Shown here in pieces: positions 1 to 12,836 of a stretch of DNA of 64,000 bases (position 1 is its first letter; each line of letters begins with the position of its first letter). The DNA is from Frateuria hangzhouensis (GTDB lineage Bacteria > Pseudomonadota > Gammaproteobacteria > Xanthomonadales > Rhodanobacteraceae), in contig NZ_JAPMIU010000003.1 in the NCBI RefSeq assembly GCF_026410505.1, positions 124,001-188,000 of the forward strand, in the 5' to 3' direction. A program made the position numbers and the translations under genes. The notes under the pieces were generated by a model. It made no database searches, was not told the DNA's origin, and saw only the letters and a list, made by a program, of their open reading frames with translations.

Positions 1-1671
<1,671 letters not shown>

Positions 1672-1832
1672 GGGAACTCCTGTAACGATGCGGGCGATGC
1701 GGGGTTGGCATCGGGGCGAAGGGACGTATCGACGTCCAGGGCGCGCGCACAGGCGTGGGTGTCGCGTGGGGTCCATGCGCGCCTCCGGCGCAGGCTACTC
1801 CCGGCGATCGGGCGCTGCCAAGGCGCGCGCCA

Positions 1833-1860
1833 TTGAAATCGGGACGGCTGACTCGATAAT
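1833..1860 (+). promoter_or_regulatory. Putative sigma-70 promoter for the FmdB-like gene
   Basis: TTGAAA at 1833-1838 and GATAAT at 1855-1860 are separated by 16 bases, about 45 bases before the zinc-ribbon gene. The match to the housekeeping consensus is good for so GC-rich a sequence. Read by eye only. Confidence 0.5.
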
Positions 1861-1904
1861 GCGCACCAGTGGATTACAGGGCTTCGCGCCCGGAGTTTTC
1901 GCCC

Positions 1905-2201
1905 ATGCCCATCTATGAATTCGAATGTGCCCAGTGCGGGCACCGTTTCGACCGCCTGCAGAAGCTGTCCGACCCGGACCCGGCCGCCTGCCCGTCCTGT
2001 GATGCGCCACGGGTGCAGCGCAAGTTGAGCGCGCCCTCGTTCCGCCTGGCCGGTAGTGGCTGGTACGAGACCGACTTCAAGAAGGACGGGGACAAGAAGC
2101 GCAACCTGGCTGGCGACGGCGAGGCCAAGGCCGCCGCGCCGGCGCCCGCGGCCGCCCCGGCGCCGGCCAGCGAGAGCAAGCCCGCGGCAAGTAGTGACTG
2201 A
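1905..2201 (+). CDS. FmdB-family zinc-ribbon protein
   Basis: A 98-residue protein that begins MPIYEFECAQCGHRFDRLQK, the hallmark of the FmdB/CxxC zinc-ribbon family. The first pair CxxC is at residues 8-11 and the second (CPSC) near 29-32, which would bind one zinc ion. The tail from about residue 70 is low-complexity Ala/Pro and probably disordered. The role of the family is not firmly known; regulatory or nucleic-acid-binding functions have been proposed. The ATG at 1905 is preferred over an in-frame ATG 36 bases upstream because the family starts with MPIYEF/Y. It lies directly upstream of aspS, a neighbourhood commonly seen for this family, and may share transcription with it. Confidence 0.9.
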   Translation: MPIYEFECAQCGHRFDRLQKLSDPDPAACPSCDAPRVQRKLSAPSFRLAGSGWYETDFKKDGDKKRNLAGDGEAKAAAPAPAAAPAPASESKPAASSD

Positions 2202-2422
2202 TCGCGCAGCGCTTCCACTTCGCATGCTTGCGCAAGCTACGCTCAGCGCGAACCGATCTTTCTGAAACCCGTTGAAACCGTGAGCCCTGAGCGCAGGCCG
2301 CCGGCCGGAGTCGAAGGATCCGGCCGGCACCGGCCGGCGCGAGCCATCTGCGGCGAGCGCGGATGCTAAAATCGCCCGTTCGCACGCCTCAATCGGCACC
2401 ATCCCCCGGAGTTTCGCTTCCT

Positions 2423-4177
<1,755 letters not shown>

Positions 4178-4186
4178 CCGGAATCC

Positions 4187-4254
4187 GTAAGGTGGGCTTC
4201 AGCCCACCTTGCGCCCCCGCCGCACACCCCAAGGTGGGCTGAAGTCCACCCTAC
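4187..4254. repeat. Family A palindromic repeat (copy A1)
   Basis: Two head-to-head arms, GTAAGGTGGGCTTCAGCCCA and the converse ending GAAGTCCACCCTAC, separated by a C-rich spacer. Each arm is itself a hairpin (GGTGGGCTtcAGCCCACC). It fills the gap between aspS and the lipase gene. Related copies in this window lie at 9007, 20364, 24247, 32047, 35409 and 52751. Confidence 0.9.
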
Positions 4255-4267
4255 GACAGGCAGCGCC

Positions 4268-4897
4268 ATGCCCGACCAGATCATCCTGCTGCACGGCCTG
4301 TGGATGCGCGGCTTCGCGCTGGGCCTGCTGCACAAGCGGATGGCCGAGGCGGGCTTCGCGGTCGACCGCTTCGACTACATGAGCGTGGTGTCCTCGCAGG
4401 AGCGCATCGTCGAACGCCTGCATTCGCGCATGCAGCGCCATGCGCCCGGTCCCGTGCACCTGGTCGGCCACAGCCTCGGCGGCCTGCTGGCGTTGCAGGC
4501 CTGCCGCGAGGCGGCCGACCTGCCGCCGGGGCGGATCGTCTGCCTCGGCTCGCCGGTCAAGGGCAGCGCCGCGGCGCGCGGCTTCGCCGGTTTCGGCCAG
4601 GGTGGCGAGGCCCTGCTGGGACACAACCGCGCGCTGCTCGAACACGGCATGGAGTGTTGGGAGGGTGCACGCGAGGTGGGCATGATCGCCGGCCGCGTGC
4701 CGATCGGCCTGGGCGCCATGCTGGCGCACATGGAAGGAGAACACGATGGCACCGTGGCGGTTGCCGAGACGCAACTGCCCGGCCTTGCTGACCATTGCGT
4801 GGTGGAAACCAGCCATACCGGGCTGGTGCTATCGGCCGACGTGGCCCGCCAGACGGTGCATTTCCTCCAGCACGGCCATTTCGCCCCGGCCTTGTAG
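4268..4897 (+). CDS. Alpha/beta-hydrolase, lipase-like
   Basis: A 209-residue alpha/beta-hydrolase with no signal peptide. The oxyanion-loop motif IILLHGLW is at residues 5-12, the nucleophile elbow GHSLGG puts the catalytic Ser at residue 69, a candidate acid is the Asp in EGEHDGTVAV, and the candidate His is in the ETSHTGL motif near the C-terminus. It resembles the small PGAP1/triacylglycerol-lipase-like hydrolases; the substrate is unknown. The stop codon TAG is formed by the first bases of the family B repeat that follows, so the end of the protein is set by the repeat. Confidence 0.85.
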   Translation: MPDQIILLHGLWMRGFALGLLHKRMAEAGFAVDRFDYMSVVSSQERIVERLHSRMQRHAPGPVHLVGHSLGGLLALQACREAADLPPGRIVCLGSPVKGSAAARGFAGFGQGGEALLGHNRALLEHGMECWEGAREVGMIAGRVPIGLGAMLAHMEGEHDGTVAVAETQLPGLADHCVVETSHTGLVLSADVARQTVHFLQHGHFAPAL

Positions 4898-4969
4898 GAG
4901 CCCACTTGTGGGCGATGCTTTTCCTGCGGCACCAGAGCAAGAGCATCGCCCACAAGTGGGCTCCCACAA
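4893..4969. repeat. Family B palindromic repeat (copy B1)
   Basis: TTGTAGGAGCCCACTTGTGG and its inverted partner ending TGGGCTCCCACAAG enclose a short centre with mirrored GCGATGCTTTT and GAGCATCGCC. It overlaps the end of the lipase gene, whose TAG stop lies at 4895-4897. As RNA it would fold into a long hairpin and could end transcription or protect the 3' end. Other copies: 10158, 17428, 22693, 25173, 40663, 51172, 62826, with halves at 16568 and 52719. Confidence 0.92.
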
Positions 4970-5047
4970 GGACTCGGTCGTGCGTTGTGGGCGGACTGCC
5001 CGGTTGGAGTAAAATCGCCCGCTTGTCCATTGTTCAGGTTTTCCCCC

Positions 5048-5770
5048 ATGGGTAGAGGCCCGTCCATCGAAGGTCGCAAGAATGCCGAAGACGCCAAGCG
5101 CGCCAAGGTGTTCACCAAGCTGATCCGCGAAATCACCGTCGCCACCCGCGCCGGCGTTGCCGACCCGGCCGCCAACCCGCGCTTGCGCGCGGCGGTGGAC
5201 AAGGCGCTGTCGGCCAACATGACCAAGGACACCATCGAGCGCGCGATCAAGCGCGGCTCGGGCGCCGAAGGTAGTGGCGAGGAGCTGCGCTACGAGGGCT
5301 ACGGCCCGGGCGGCGTGGCGATGATCATCGAGTGCTTCACCGACAACCCGACCCGCACCGTGGCCGACGTGCGCCACGCGCTGACCCGGCACGGCGGCAA
5401 CCTGGGCACCTCCGGCTCGGTGGCGTTCCAGTTCAATCGTTGCGGCGAGCTCACCTTCGCAACCGGAGGCGACGAGGCGGCCGAGGAAAAGGTGCTGGAA
5501 GCGGCACTGGAAGCCGGTGCCGACGACGTCGTCAACGAGCACGGCGAAAGCACGGTGATCTGCGCGCCGGAAAACTTCGAAGCGGTGCAGCAGGCATTGG
5601 CCGACGCCGGTCTGGAATCGCTGCACGCCGGTGTCGGCATGCGCGCGAACAATCGCGTGGCGGTGCCCGACGACGTGCTGGAGCCGCTCAATGACCTGCT
5701 CGATCGCCTCGATGCGCTGGACGACGTGAGCGAGGTCTATCACAACGCCCTGCTGCCGGCTGATGGGTAG
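5048..5770 (+). CDS. yebC: YebC/PmpR-family protein
   Basis: A 240-residue member of the YebC/PmpR/TACO1 family, described in different organisms as a DNA-binding regulator and as a factor aiding translation of difficult peptides. The family N-terminus [20 protein letters not shown], the [20 protein letters not shown] segment and the [20 protein letters not shown] core are all present. The start at 5048 is the family start. TAAAATCGCCCG at 5010-5021 resembles a -10 region plus downstream bases. The gene sits directly upstream of ruvC, its classic neighbour, and its last codons overlap the ruvC start by 8 bases. Confidence 0.96.
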   Translation: MGRGPSIEGRKNAEDAKRAKVFTKLIREITVATRAGVADPAANPRLRAAVDKALSANMTKDTIERAIKRGSGAEGSGEELRYEGYGPGGVAMIIECFTDNPTRTVADVRHALTRHGGNLGTSGSVAFQFNRCGELTFATGGDEAAEEKVLEAALEAGADDVVNEHGESTVICAPENFEAVQQALADAGLESLHAGVGMRANNRVAVPDDVLEPLNDLLDRLDALDDVSEVYHNALLPADG

Positions 5771-6365
5771 CAGGGGCGCCGGGGACCAGGGAACGGGGGA
5801 CGGGGAACGGCAGGATCGCGCGCCGCTTCCCGTTCCCCGTCCCGCATCCACGCGCATCCTTGGCATCGACCCGGGCAGCCAGCGCACCGGCGTGGGCATC
5901 ATCGACGTGGACGCGGCGGGCAAGCTCACGCACGTGTTCCACGGTGCGTTGGCGGTGGCCGGCGAAGCGACGTTCCCGTTGCGCCTGAAACGCATCTTTG
6001 ACGGGCTGGTGGCCATCATCAGCGAACATCAGCCGGCCGAGTGCGGCATCGAGCGGGTGTTCATGGCGCGCAATCCGGATTCGGCGCTGAAGCTCGGCCA
6101 GGCGCGCGGCGCGGCGATCTGCGCGGCGGCGGCCCGGGGCCTGGCGGTGCATGAGTACGCGCCCACCGAAATCAAGCAGGCGGTGGTCGGCAGCGGCCGC
6201 GGCGACAAGACGCAGGTGCAGCACATGGTGGGCGTGCTGCTGGGCCTCAAGGGACCGTTGCAGCCGGACGCAGCCGATGCGCTGGCGATCGCGGTCACCC
6301 ATGCGCACACGCGTGCCAGCCTGGCGCGCGTGGGCATTCCCCGTACGGCCTGGAGACGGCGATGA
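5763..6365 (+). CDS. ruvC: Holliday junction resolvase RuvC with repeat-derived N-terminal extension
   Basis: Endonuclease that cuts Holliday junctions brought to it by RuvAB. The enzyme proper begins near residue 30 ([18 protein letters not shown]). The acidic active site is complete: Asp36, Glu97 (GIERVF), Asp169 and Asp172 ([10 protein letters not shown]). The first 28 residues are not part of the family; they are encoded by a GC-rich inverted repeat lying between yebC and the conserved domain. No ATG, GTG or TTG occurs in frame between 5763 and the conserved start, so the extension is apparently translated, unless a non-standard codon is used. First gene of ruvC-ruvA. Confidence 0.95.
   Translation: MGSRGAGDQGTGDGERQDRAPLPVPRPASTRILGIDPGSQRTGVGIIDVDAAGKLTHVFHGALAVAGEATFPLRLKRIFDGLVAIISEHQPAECGIERVFMARNPDSALKLGQARGAAICAAAARGLAVHEYAPTEIKQAVVGSGRGDKTQVQHMVGVLLGLKGPLQPDAADALAIAVTHAHTRASLARVGIPRTAWRRR
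5796..5843. repeat. Family D inverted repeat inside the 5' end of ruvC
   Basis: GGGACGGGGAACGG at 5797-5810 is the exact reverse complement of CCGTTCCCCGTCCC at 5830-5843 (14/14 bases), with a 19-base centre. A partial direct copy (GGGACCAGGGAACGGG) lies just before it. The element sits in the coding sequence of the ruvC N-terminal extension. Such G-rich/C-rich palindromes are common intergenic repeats in this group of bacteria. Confidence 0.85.
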
Positions 6366-6961
6366 TCGGACGACTGCGCGGCATTCTGGTTTCCAAGCAG
6401 CCGCCCTGGCTGCTGGTCGACGTCGGTGGCGTCGGCTACGAGCTGGAGGCGCCGATGTCGACCATCTACGACCTGCCGCAGACGGGCAAGGAAGTGACCC
6501 TGCTCACCCACTACGCGGTCAAGGAGGACAGCGTCGCGCTGTACGGCTTCGGGCGCGAGGACGAGCGCGCGCTGTTCCGCAACCTGCAGAAGGTTTCCGG
6601 TATCGGCGCCAAGATCGCGCTGGCGGTGCTCTCGGGTGTCTCCACCGCCGATTTCGCGCGGCTGGTGCAGGCCGGCGACGTGGTCGCGCTGACCAAGATC
6701 CCCGGCATCGGCAAGAAGACCGCCGAGCGTATCGTCGTCGAATTGCGTGACCGCGTCGAAGGTCTGGGTGTGCGCCTGCCGGGCGCTTCCGGTGCGGCCG
6801 CCGGCGCGCCGCTCGATCCGGCGGGCGAGGCCACCGTTGCCCTGCAGCAATTGGGCTACAAGCCCGCCGAAGTCACCCGGCTGGTGCAGAAGGTCGCCGC
6901 CGAGGGCGATGACGCCGAAAGCATCATCCGCAAGGCGCTGCGCGCCGCGCTGGGTGCGTGA
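6362..6961 (+). CDS. ruvA: Holliday junction DNA helicase subunit RuvA
   Basis: Tetrameric junction-binding protein that loads RuvB rings for branch migration. At 199 residues it has the normal length. The N-terminal OB domain ([20 protein letters not shown]) is followed by two helix-hairpin-helix motifs ([15 protein letters not shown] and [16 protein letters not shown]), an Ala/Gly-rich linker, and the flexible C-terminal RuvB-contacting domain ending in [13 protein letters not shown]. The start overlaps the ruvC stop by 4 bases, so translation is probably coupled. Confidence 0.98.
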   Translation: MIGRLRGILVSKQPPWLLVDVGGVGYELEAPMSTIYDLPQTGKEVTLLTHYAVKEDSVALYGFGREDERALFRNLQKVSGIGAKIALAVLSGVSTADFARLVQAGDVVALTKIPGIGKKTAERIVVELRDRVEGLGVRLPGASGAAAGAPLDPAGEATVALQQLGYKPAEVTRLVQKVAAEGDDAESIIRKALRAALGA

Positions 6962-6984
6962 GCCGGATGCAGGAACGAGTGGAC

Positions 6985-8901
6985 ATGAACGACACCAACC
7001 GCGACGCGCCGCCGCCCGCCGACAGCGGCGAGCAGCTGCACGGCGCCAAGGGCGCGCTGATCCTGGGCGCCATCGGCGTGGTGTTCGGCGACATCGGCAC
7101 CAGCCCGCTGTACACGCTGGCCGAAGTGTTCCGCCCCGAGTACGGGCTGCATCCGTCCGAAAGCACCGTGCTGGGCGTGCTCTCGCTGGTCACCTGGTCG
7201 CTGATCTCGGTGGTGGCGATCAAGTACGTCACGCTGGTGATGCGCGCGGACAACCGTGGCGAGGGCGGCATCATGGCGCTGATGACCCTGGCCCAGCGCG
7301 CGGTCGGCGGCTCGCCGGCGGCTCGGCGCGTGGTGATGCTGATGGCGCTGCTGGGCGCGGCGCTGTTCTTCGGCGATGGCGTGATCACGCCGTCGATCTC
7401 GGTGCTCTCGGCGGTGGAGGGCCTGGAAGTGATGGCCCCATCGCTGGAGCACTGGGTGGTGCCGCTGGCGGTGGTCGTACTGCTGTTCCTGTTCTGGCTG
7501 CAGCGGCACGGCACGGCCAAGGTCGGCGCGCTGTTCGGGCCGGTGATGGCGATCTGGTTCCTTACTCTGGCGGTGATCGGCGTGTGGAACATCATCCAGG
7601 CGCCGGAGGTGCTCAAGGCGCTGTCGCCCTGGTACGCGGTGCGCTTCTTCGCCTCGCACGGGTCGATCTCGTTCGTGGCGCTGGGCGCGGTGGTGCTGTG
7701 CGTGACCGGCGCCGAGGCGCTGTACACCGACATGGGCCACTTCGGTCGCTTCCCGATCCGCGCGGCCTGGTTCTTCTTCGTGCTGCCCTCGCTGTTGCTC
7801 AATTACTACGGCCAGGGCGGGCTGCTGCTGCACGAGCCGGAAGCGGCGGAAAACCCGTTCTTCCACGCGGTACCCGAGTGGGCCGGCTACCCGATGATCG
7901 TGTTGGCCACGGCGGCCGCGGTGATCGCTTCGCAGGCGGTGATTTCCGGTGCGTTCTCGGTCACCCGCCAGGCAATCCAGCTGGGCTTCGTGCCGCGCAT
8001 GCAGGTGGTGCATACCTCGCGCGAGGCGATCGGCCACATCTTCCTGCCGTGGGTGAACCGCGCGCTGATGGTGATGGTGATCCTGACCGTGGTCGGCTTC
8101 GGTTCGTCCAAGGCGCTCGGTGGCGCCTACGGCATCGCGGTGACCGGCACCATGGCCATCGATACGCTGCTGGTGATGCTGGTGGCCTGGCGCATGTGGA
8201 AGTGGAGCCTGGCGGCGGTGATCCCGCTTACGCTGGCGCTGCTGTGCGTGGACCTGGCCTTCTTCGGCGCCAACACGCTGAAGATCCCCGACGGCGGCTG
8301 GTTCCCGCTGGTACTGGGCCTGTTCCTGTTCGCCACCATGACCACCTGGCGCCGCGGCCGCGAGCTGGTGGTGCGCGAGATCAAGCAGGGCGGGCTGGCG
8401 CTGGCGCCGTTCATCGAGAACATGGCCGAGCACCCGCCGCTGCGCGTGCCCGGCACGGCGGTGTTCCTGGCCGGCAACCAGTCCGCGGTGCCGCACGCGC
8501 TGTTGCACAACCTCAAGCACAACAAGGTGTTGCACGAGCGCAACGTGATGCTGACCGTGCAGGTGCTGGAAACGCCGGTGGCCGAGGCCGAGGAGCGCAT
8601 CGAGATCACGCCGATGGACGGGGGCTTCTACGGGCTGGAGCTGCGCTTCGGCTTCGCCGAGGACCCCAACATCCCGCAGGCGCTGTCGCTGTGCGGCCGC
8701 GAGGGGCTGGCGTTCGACCTGATGGACACCACCTTCTTCCTGTCGCGCGAAACCATCGTCGCCGACGTGCGCCGCCCCGGCATGGCGCTGTGGCGCGACA
8801 AGCTGTTCGTTTTCCTGTCGCGCAACGCGTTGCCGGCCACGGCGTTCTTCCAGATCCCCGGCAACCGGTTGATCGAGCTGGGCGCGCAGGTGGAGATCTA
8901 G
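6985..8901 (+). CDS. kup: Kup-type low-affinity potassium transporter
   Basis: KUP/HAK/KT potassium:proton symporter of the inner membrane, 638 residues. The diagnostic GVVFGDIGTSPLYTL motif starts the first membrane segment, followed by about 12 hydrophobic segments up to residue 440, then a hydrophilic cytoplasmic C-terminal domain. The start at 6985 (MNDTNRDAPPP) is preferred because AGGAACGAG lies just upstream; an ATG at 6967 and a GTG at 6958 are in frame. It lies between ruvA and ruvB, separating the usual ruvAB pair, and is probably co-transcribed from the ruvC side. Confidence 0.96.
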   Translation: MNDTNRDAPPPADSGEQLHGAKGALILGAIGVVFGDIGTSPLYTLAEVFRPEYGLHPSESTVLGVLSLVTWSLISVVAIKYVTLVMRADNRGEGGIMALMTLAQRAVGGSPAARRVVMLMALLGAALFFGDGVITPSISVLSAVEGLEVMAPSLEHWVVPLAVVVLLFLFWLQRHGTAKVGALFGPVMAIWFLTLAVIGVWNIIQAPEVLKALSPWYAVRFFASHGSISFVALGAVVLCVTGAEALYTDMGHFGRFPIRAAWFFFVLPSLLLNYYGQGGLLLHEPEAAENPFFHAVPEWAGYPMIVLATAAAVIASQAVISGAFSVTRQAIQLGFVPRMQVVHTSREAIGHIFLPWVNRALMVMVILTVVGFGSSKALGGAYGIAVTGTMAIDTLLVMLVAWRMWKWSLAAVIPLTLALLCVDLAFFGANTLKIPDGGWFPLVLGLFLFATMTTWRRGRELVVREIKQGGLALAPFIENMAEHPPLRVPGTAVFLAGNQSAVPHALLHNLKHNKVLHERNVMLTVQVLETPVAEAEERIEITPMDGGFYGLELRFGFAEDPNIPQALSLCGREGLAFDLMDTTFFLSRETIVADVRRPGMALWRDKLFVFLSRNALPATAFFQIPGNRLIELGAQVEI

Positions 8902-8924
8902 GCCCTTGGCGCCGCCACCCCGGC

Positions 8925-8952
8925 GCAGCCGGGGGAGAGGGTTGGGGAGAGC
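8925..8952. repeat. Degenerate family C repeat fragment
   Basis: CCGGGGGAGAGGGTTGGGGAGA, 24 bases after kup, is a fragment of the GGAGAGGG..GGGGTGAGGGG type seen in full at 36.0, 56.2 and 59.3 kb. It is too short to be sure that it belongs to the same lineage. Confidence 0.5.
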
Positions 8953-9006
8953 GGGAGGCCTTTGCTCTGGTTTCCAGGCTTGTTTCTCCCGCGCTGGCAT
9001 GGCGTC

Positions 9007-9071
9007 GTAGGGTGGGCTTGGGCCCACCGTCGTTCTCGCGAGGAGGTCCGGTGGGCTGAAGCCCACCCTAC
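9007..9071. repeat. Family A palindromic repeat (copy A2)
   Basis: GTAGGGTGGGCTTGGGCCCA and the inverted arm GGTGGGCTGAAGCCCACCCT face each other in the kup-ruvB gap. The left arm carries TT to TG/GG changes in its loop. It ends 31 bases before the ruvB start. Confidence 0.9.
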
Positions 9072-9102
9072 GGGTCTTTTGCCGGCCTGCCATAATGGCC
9101 GC

Positions 9103-10146
9103 ATGACCGAAGCGCGCATCATCACCCCCGCCGCCCAACTCGACGACGAGGCGCTGGAGGCCTCGATCCGGCCGCAGCGCCTGGCCGAGTACCTGGGCCA
9201 GCAGGCGGTGCGCGAGCAGCTGTCGATCTACATCGAAGCGGCCCGCAGGCGCGGCGGTGCACTGGACCATGTGCTGATCTTCGGCCCGCCGGGCCTGGGC
9301 AAGACCACGCTCAGCCACGTCATTGCCAACGAACTGGGCGTCAATATCCGATCGACCTCCGGTCCGGTGCTGGAGCGCGCCGGCGACCTGGCCGCGCTGC
9401 TGACCAATCTCGAGAAGAACGACGTGCTGTTCGTCGACGAGATCCACCGACTCTCGCCGGTGGTGGAAGAGGTGCTCTATCCGGCGATGGAGGACTTCCA
9501 GATCGACATCATGATCGGCGAAGGCCCTGCCGCGCGCTCGATCAAGCTGGACCTGCCGCCGTTCACGCTGATCGGCGCGACCACGCGTGCGGGTTTGCTT
9601 ACCGCTCCGCTGCGCGACCGCTTCGGCATCGTGCAGCGGCTGGAGTTCTATTCGGCCCAGGAGCTGACCTCGATCGTGCGGCGCTCGGCGCGGATCATGG
9701 CGATCGACTGCGAAGTCGAGGGTGCGGCCGAGATCGCGCGCCGCTCGCGCGGCACTCCGCGCATCGCCAACCGCCTGTTGCGGCGCGTGCGCGACTACGC
9801 CGAGGTGCGCGCCGGCGGCCGGATCACGCTGGAAGCGGCGCAGGCGGCGATGACCATGCTGAAGGTCGATGCCGAAGGCTTCGACGAACTGGACCGGCGC
9901 ATGCTCGCCACCATCATCGAGAGTTTCGACGGCGGTCCGGTTGGCGTCGAGTCGCTGGCCGCGGCGTTGTCCGAGGACCGCGGCACGCTGGAGGACGTGG
10001 TCGAGCCCTACCTGATCCAGCAGGGATTTCTGATCCGCACCGCGCGCGGGCGCATGGCCAGCGCCAAGGCCTGGCGGCACCTGGGCCGCAATCCGCCGCC
10101 GCGGCAGGCGATGGTGGGGGACATGTTCGAAGGCGGCGAAGGCTGA
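9103..10146 (+). CDS. ruvB: Holliday junction branch migration ATPase RuvB
   Basis: Hexameric AAA+ motor that drives branch migration with RuvA; 347 residues. Walker A is GPPGLGKTT with Lys67, Walker B is [10 protein letters not shown], sensor 1 is LIGATTRAG and the arginine finger region is LRDRFG. The C-terminal winged helix ends LGRNPPPRQ. The start at 9103 ([12 protein letters not shown]) fits the family; upstream codons run into the family A repeat. Repeats on both sides suggest it may be transcribed from its own promoter, which I could not place. Confidence 0.97.
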   Translation: MTEARIITPAAQLDDEALEASIRPQRLAEYLGQQAVREQLSIYIEAARRRGGALDHVLIFGPPGLGKTTLSHVIANELGVNIRSTSGPVLERAGDLAALLTNLEKNDVLFVDEIHRLSPVVEEVLYPAMEDFQIDIMIGEGPAARSIKLDLPPFTLIGATTRAGLLTAPLRDRFGIVQRLEFYSAQELTSIVRRSARIMAIDCEVEGAAEIARRSRGTPRIANRLLRRVRDYAEVRAGGRITLEAAQAAMTMLKVDAEGFDELDRRMLATIIESFDGGPVGVESLAAALSEDRGTLEDVVEPYLIQQGFLIRTARGRMASAKAWRHLGRNPPPRQAMVGDMFEGGEG

Positions 10147-10157
10147 TCGGCGCTCCC

Positions 10158-10233
10158 TTGCAGGGGCCCGCCTGCGGGCGATGCTTTTGCGATCGATCGA
10201 CGAAGAGCATCGTCCGCAAGCGGGCTCCTACAA
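10158..10233. repeat. Family B palindromic repeat (copy B2)
   Basis: TTGCAGGGGCCCGCCTGCGG and the inverse arm GCAAGCGGGCTCCTACAAG between ruvB and ybgC. The central bases show GCGATGCTTTT mirrored by AGAGCATCG. The arms carry compensating changes (CCACTTGTGG replaced by CCGCCTGCGG), which keep the hairpin. Confidence 0.9.
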
Positions 10234-10306
10234 GAGCCGCGACGATTTGAACCTGGGGCCGCCAACCAGCATGCTCTCCCGGTTCACCGCCAAACCGCGA
10301 GCCTCC

Positions 10307-10723
10307 ATGTCCCCGACCGCCCCCTTCGCCTGGCCCGTCCGCGTTTACTGGGAAGACACCGATGCCGGCGGCGTGGTCTACCACGCCAGCTACCTGCGCT
10401 TCCTGGAGCGCGCCCGTACCGAATGGCTGCGTGCGCAGGGCGTGGACCAGTCGGCCTTCCGCGAGGCCACCGGGCTGGCCTTCATGGTCCGCGCGATGGA
10501 GCTGGACTTCCTGCGGCCGGCCCTGCTGGATGATGAATTGTCGGTGACGGTCGCCGTCAAAGCATGGCGTTCAGCCAGTATCCTGTTCGATCAAGCGATC
10601 GGCCGGGCGGACGGCACGGAGCTGGTCCGCGCCCAGGTGCGGGTCGCCTGCGTGGATCTGAACCGCATGCGCCCGGCGCCGATCCCGGCCGATCTCACTC
10701 CCGGCCTCGCCCCCAAGACCTGA
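10307..10723 (+). CDS. ybgC: Tol-Pal-associated acyl-CoA thioesterase YbgC
   Basis: Hot-dog-fold 4-hydroxybenzoyl-CoA-thioesterase-like enzyme of 138 residues. It is the standard first gene of tol-pal operons and is thought to act in phospholipid-linked acyl metabolism. The family signature VYWEDTDAGGVVYHASYLRF contains the catalytic Asp. The start at 10307 (MSPTAPFAW) is the best fit; an in-frame ATG at 10271 would add 12 unconserved residues. Followed 22 bases later by tolQ. Confidence 0.93.
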   Translation: MSPTAPFAWPVRVYWEDTDAGGVVYHASYLRFLERARTEWLRAQGVDQSAFREATGLAFMVRAMELDFLRPALLDDELSVTVAVKAWRSASILFDQAIGRADGTELVRAQVRVACVDLNRMRPAPIPADLTPGLAPKT

Positions 10724-10745
10724 GCTTTCTGGAGAGCCCCAAGCC

Positions 10746-11432
10746 ATGAACGGTGGATTGAACATTTTCAAGCTGGTGGCCGAGGCCAGCCTGCCCGTAC
10801 AACTGGTGATGCTGCTGCTGCTGGTGTTCTCCTTCCTGTCGTGGGTCATCATCCTTCGCAAGTACACGCAGATGAAGGCGGCGATGGAGAACGCCGAGGC
10901 GTTCGAGGAGCGGTTCTGGTCCGGCGGCGACCTGGCCGGCCTGTTCCGTGAGGTCAGCGGCCGCGGCGCCGACAACGGCGGCATGGAAACCATCTTCGAA
11001 TCGGGCTTCCGCGAGTTCGCCCGCCAGCGCCAGCGCAAGACGCACGACATGCGCGTGGTGATGGAAGGCACCGAGCGCGCGATGCGCGTGGCAGGAACCC
11101 GCGAGATCGGCGGGCTCGAACGCAACCTGGAATTCCTCGCCAACGTCGGTTCGATCAGCCCGTACATCGGCCTGTTCGGCACCGTGTGGGGCATCATGGG
11201 TGCCTTCCAGGGCCTGGGCGAGGTCAAGGACGTCACCATTGCCGTGGTCGCCCCGCACATCTCCGAGGCGCTGATCGCCACCGCCATGGGCCTGTTCGCC
11301 GCGATCCCGGCGGTGTGGGCCTACAACCGCTACGCCAACAAGGTCGAGCGCGTGGCTTCGCGCTACGAGGTCTTCCAGGAGGAGTTCTCCTCCGTGCTGC
11401 AGCGGCAGATCCAGACCGACGAAGCGATCTGA
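10746..11432 (+). CDS. tolQ: Tol-Pal inner-membrane protein TolQ
   Basis: MotA/ExbB-type proton channel subunit that, with TolR, powers TolA during outer-membrane constriction at division. At 228 residues it is of normal length. Three membrane segments are visible: near residues 15-36 (LPVQLVMLLLLVFSFLSWVI) and two in the second half (VGSISPYIGLFGTVWGIMGA and ISEALIATAMGLFAAIPAVW). The GTVWGIM motif is family-typical. Followed by tolR after 13 bases. Confidence 0.97.
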   Translation: MNGGLNIFKLVAEASLPVQLVMLLLLVFSFLSWVIILRKYTQMKAAMENAEAFEERFWSGGDLAGLFREVSGRGADNGGMETIFESGFREFARQRQRKTHDMRVVMEGTERAMRVAGTREIGGLERNLEFLANVGSISPYIGLFGTVWGIMGAFQGLGEVKDVTIAVVAPHISEALIATAMGLFAAIPAVWAYNRYANKVERVASRYEVFQEEFSSVLQRQIQTDEAI

Positions 11433-11445
11433 CGAGGGCAAGCCC

Positions 11446-11887
<442 letters not shown>

Positions 11888-11901
<14 letters not shown>

Positions 11902-12829
11902 GGGCACCTCCACGGCGGTCCTGCTCTCCGCCGTATTGCACCTTGGCATCGTCGGCTTCCTCGCGCTGGCGATCGTGCCGTGCTCGTTCTACGAGAGCAT
12001 GTTCAGCGCGCTGCACCTGCCGGCGAGCTGGAACCCGATCACCTGTTCCAAGCCGTTGCAGCTGCAAGGCCCGGTGATCGAGGCCACGTTGATTGGCGCC
12101 ACCGGCACGCCGCCGCCGAAGGCGATCAAGAAAGCCAAGCCGGTGCCGACCATCCCGCCGCCGCCGACCGTTACGCCGCCGGACATCAAGACGCCCCCGC
12201 CGGAGATCAAGACCCTGCCGCCGCCGCCGGAGCATCCGGACGTCGTCGATCAGGAGAAGATCGTGGCCGAGGCGCTGGAAAAGGCCGAGCAGGCCAAGAA
12301 GGAGCAGGAAGAGAAGCAGCGCCAGCGCCAGGCCGAACTGGATGCCCAGGCAGCCAGGAAGAAGGAAGAGCAGAAAAAGCAGCTCGACGCCCTGTTCGCC
12401 AAGATGGATGCGGCCGCCGCCGCGCGCCAGAAAGCGGAAAACCGCGCCAAACAGGCCAGGCAGCAGTTGGAGGACCTGAAGGACGCCAAGGACGAGGGTG
12501 AGGCGGACCTGCCGCGCGCCGCGCAACGCCAGACCGGCAACAACGCCCAGAACAGCTCGCTCACGGACCAGTATCAAGCGGCCATTCAGAATGCGGTCAC
12601 GCCCAATTGGTTACGTCCGGATAACATGCCGGATGTTCCATGCACGGTGCATATCGTCCAGATCATCGGGGGCGATGTGATGAGTGCGAAGGTCGATCCC
12701 AGCTGTCCGTACGACGAGGCCGGCAGGCGCTCGATCGAAAATGCCGTGCTCAGAACCAAGACTTTGCCGTACAAGGGGTTCGAGAGCGTATTCAGTCGCG
12801 AACTGACCCTTACCTTCAGGCCGCAGTGA
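11888..12829 (+). CDS. tolA: Tol-Pal protein TolA
   Basis: Links the TolQR motor to TolB and Pal across the periplasm. The 313-residue protein has one N-terminal membrane helix (VLLSAVLHLGIVGFLALAIV), a Pro-rich stretch near residues 75-120, a long Lys/Glu/Ala/Gln coiled coil near residues 125-210, and a globular C-terminal domain (VTPNWLRPDNMPDVPCTVHI..) of the TonB/TolA type with a conserved cysteine pair. All expected parts are present. Confidence 0.95.
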
Positions 12830-12836
12830 GACCTTC

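Noticed and set aside
6856-10080. A 1074-codon open frame antisense to kup and ruvB
   Set aside because: Same shadow effect; low-complexity His/Arg/Gln-rich product and no ribosome-binding site.
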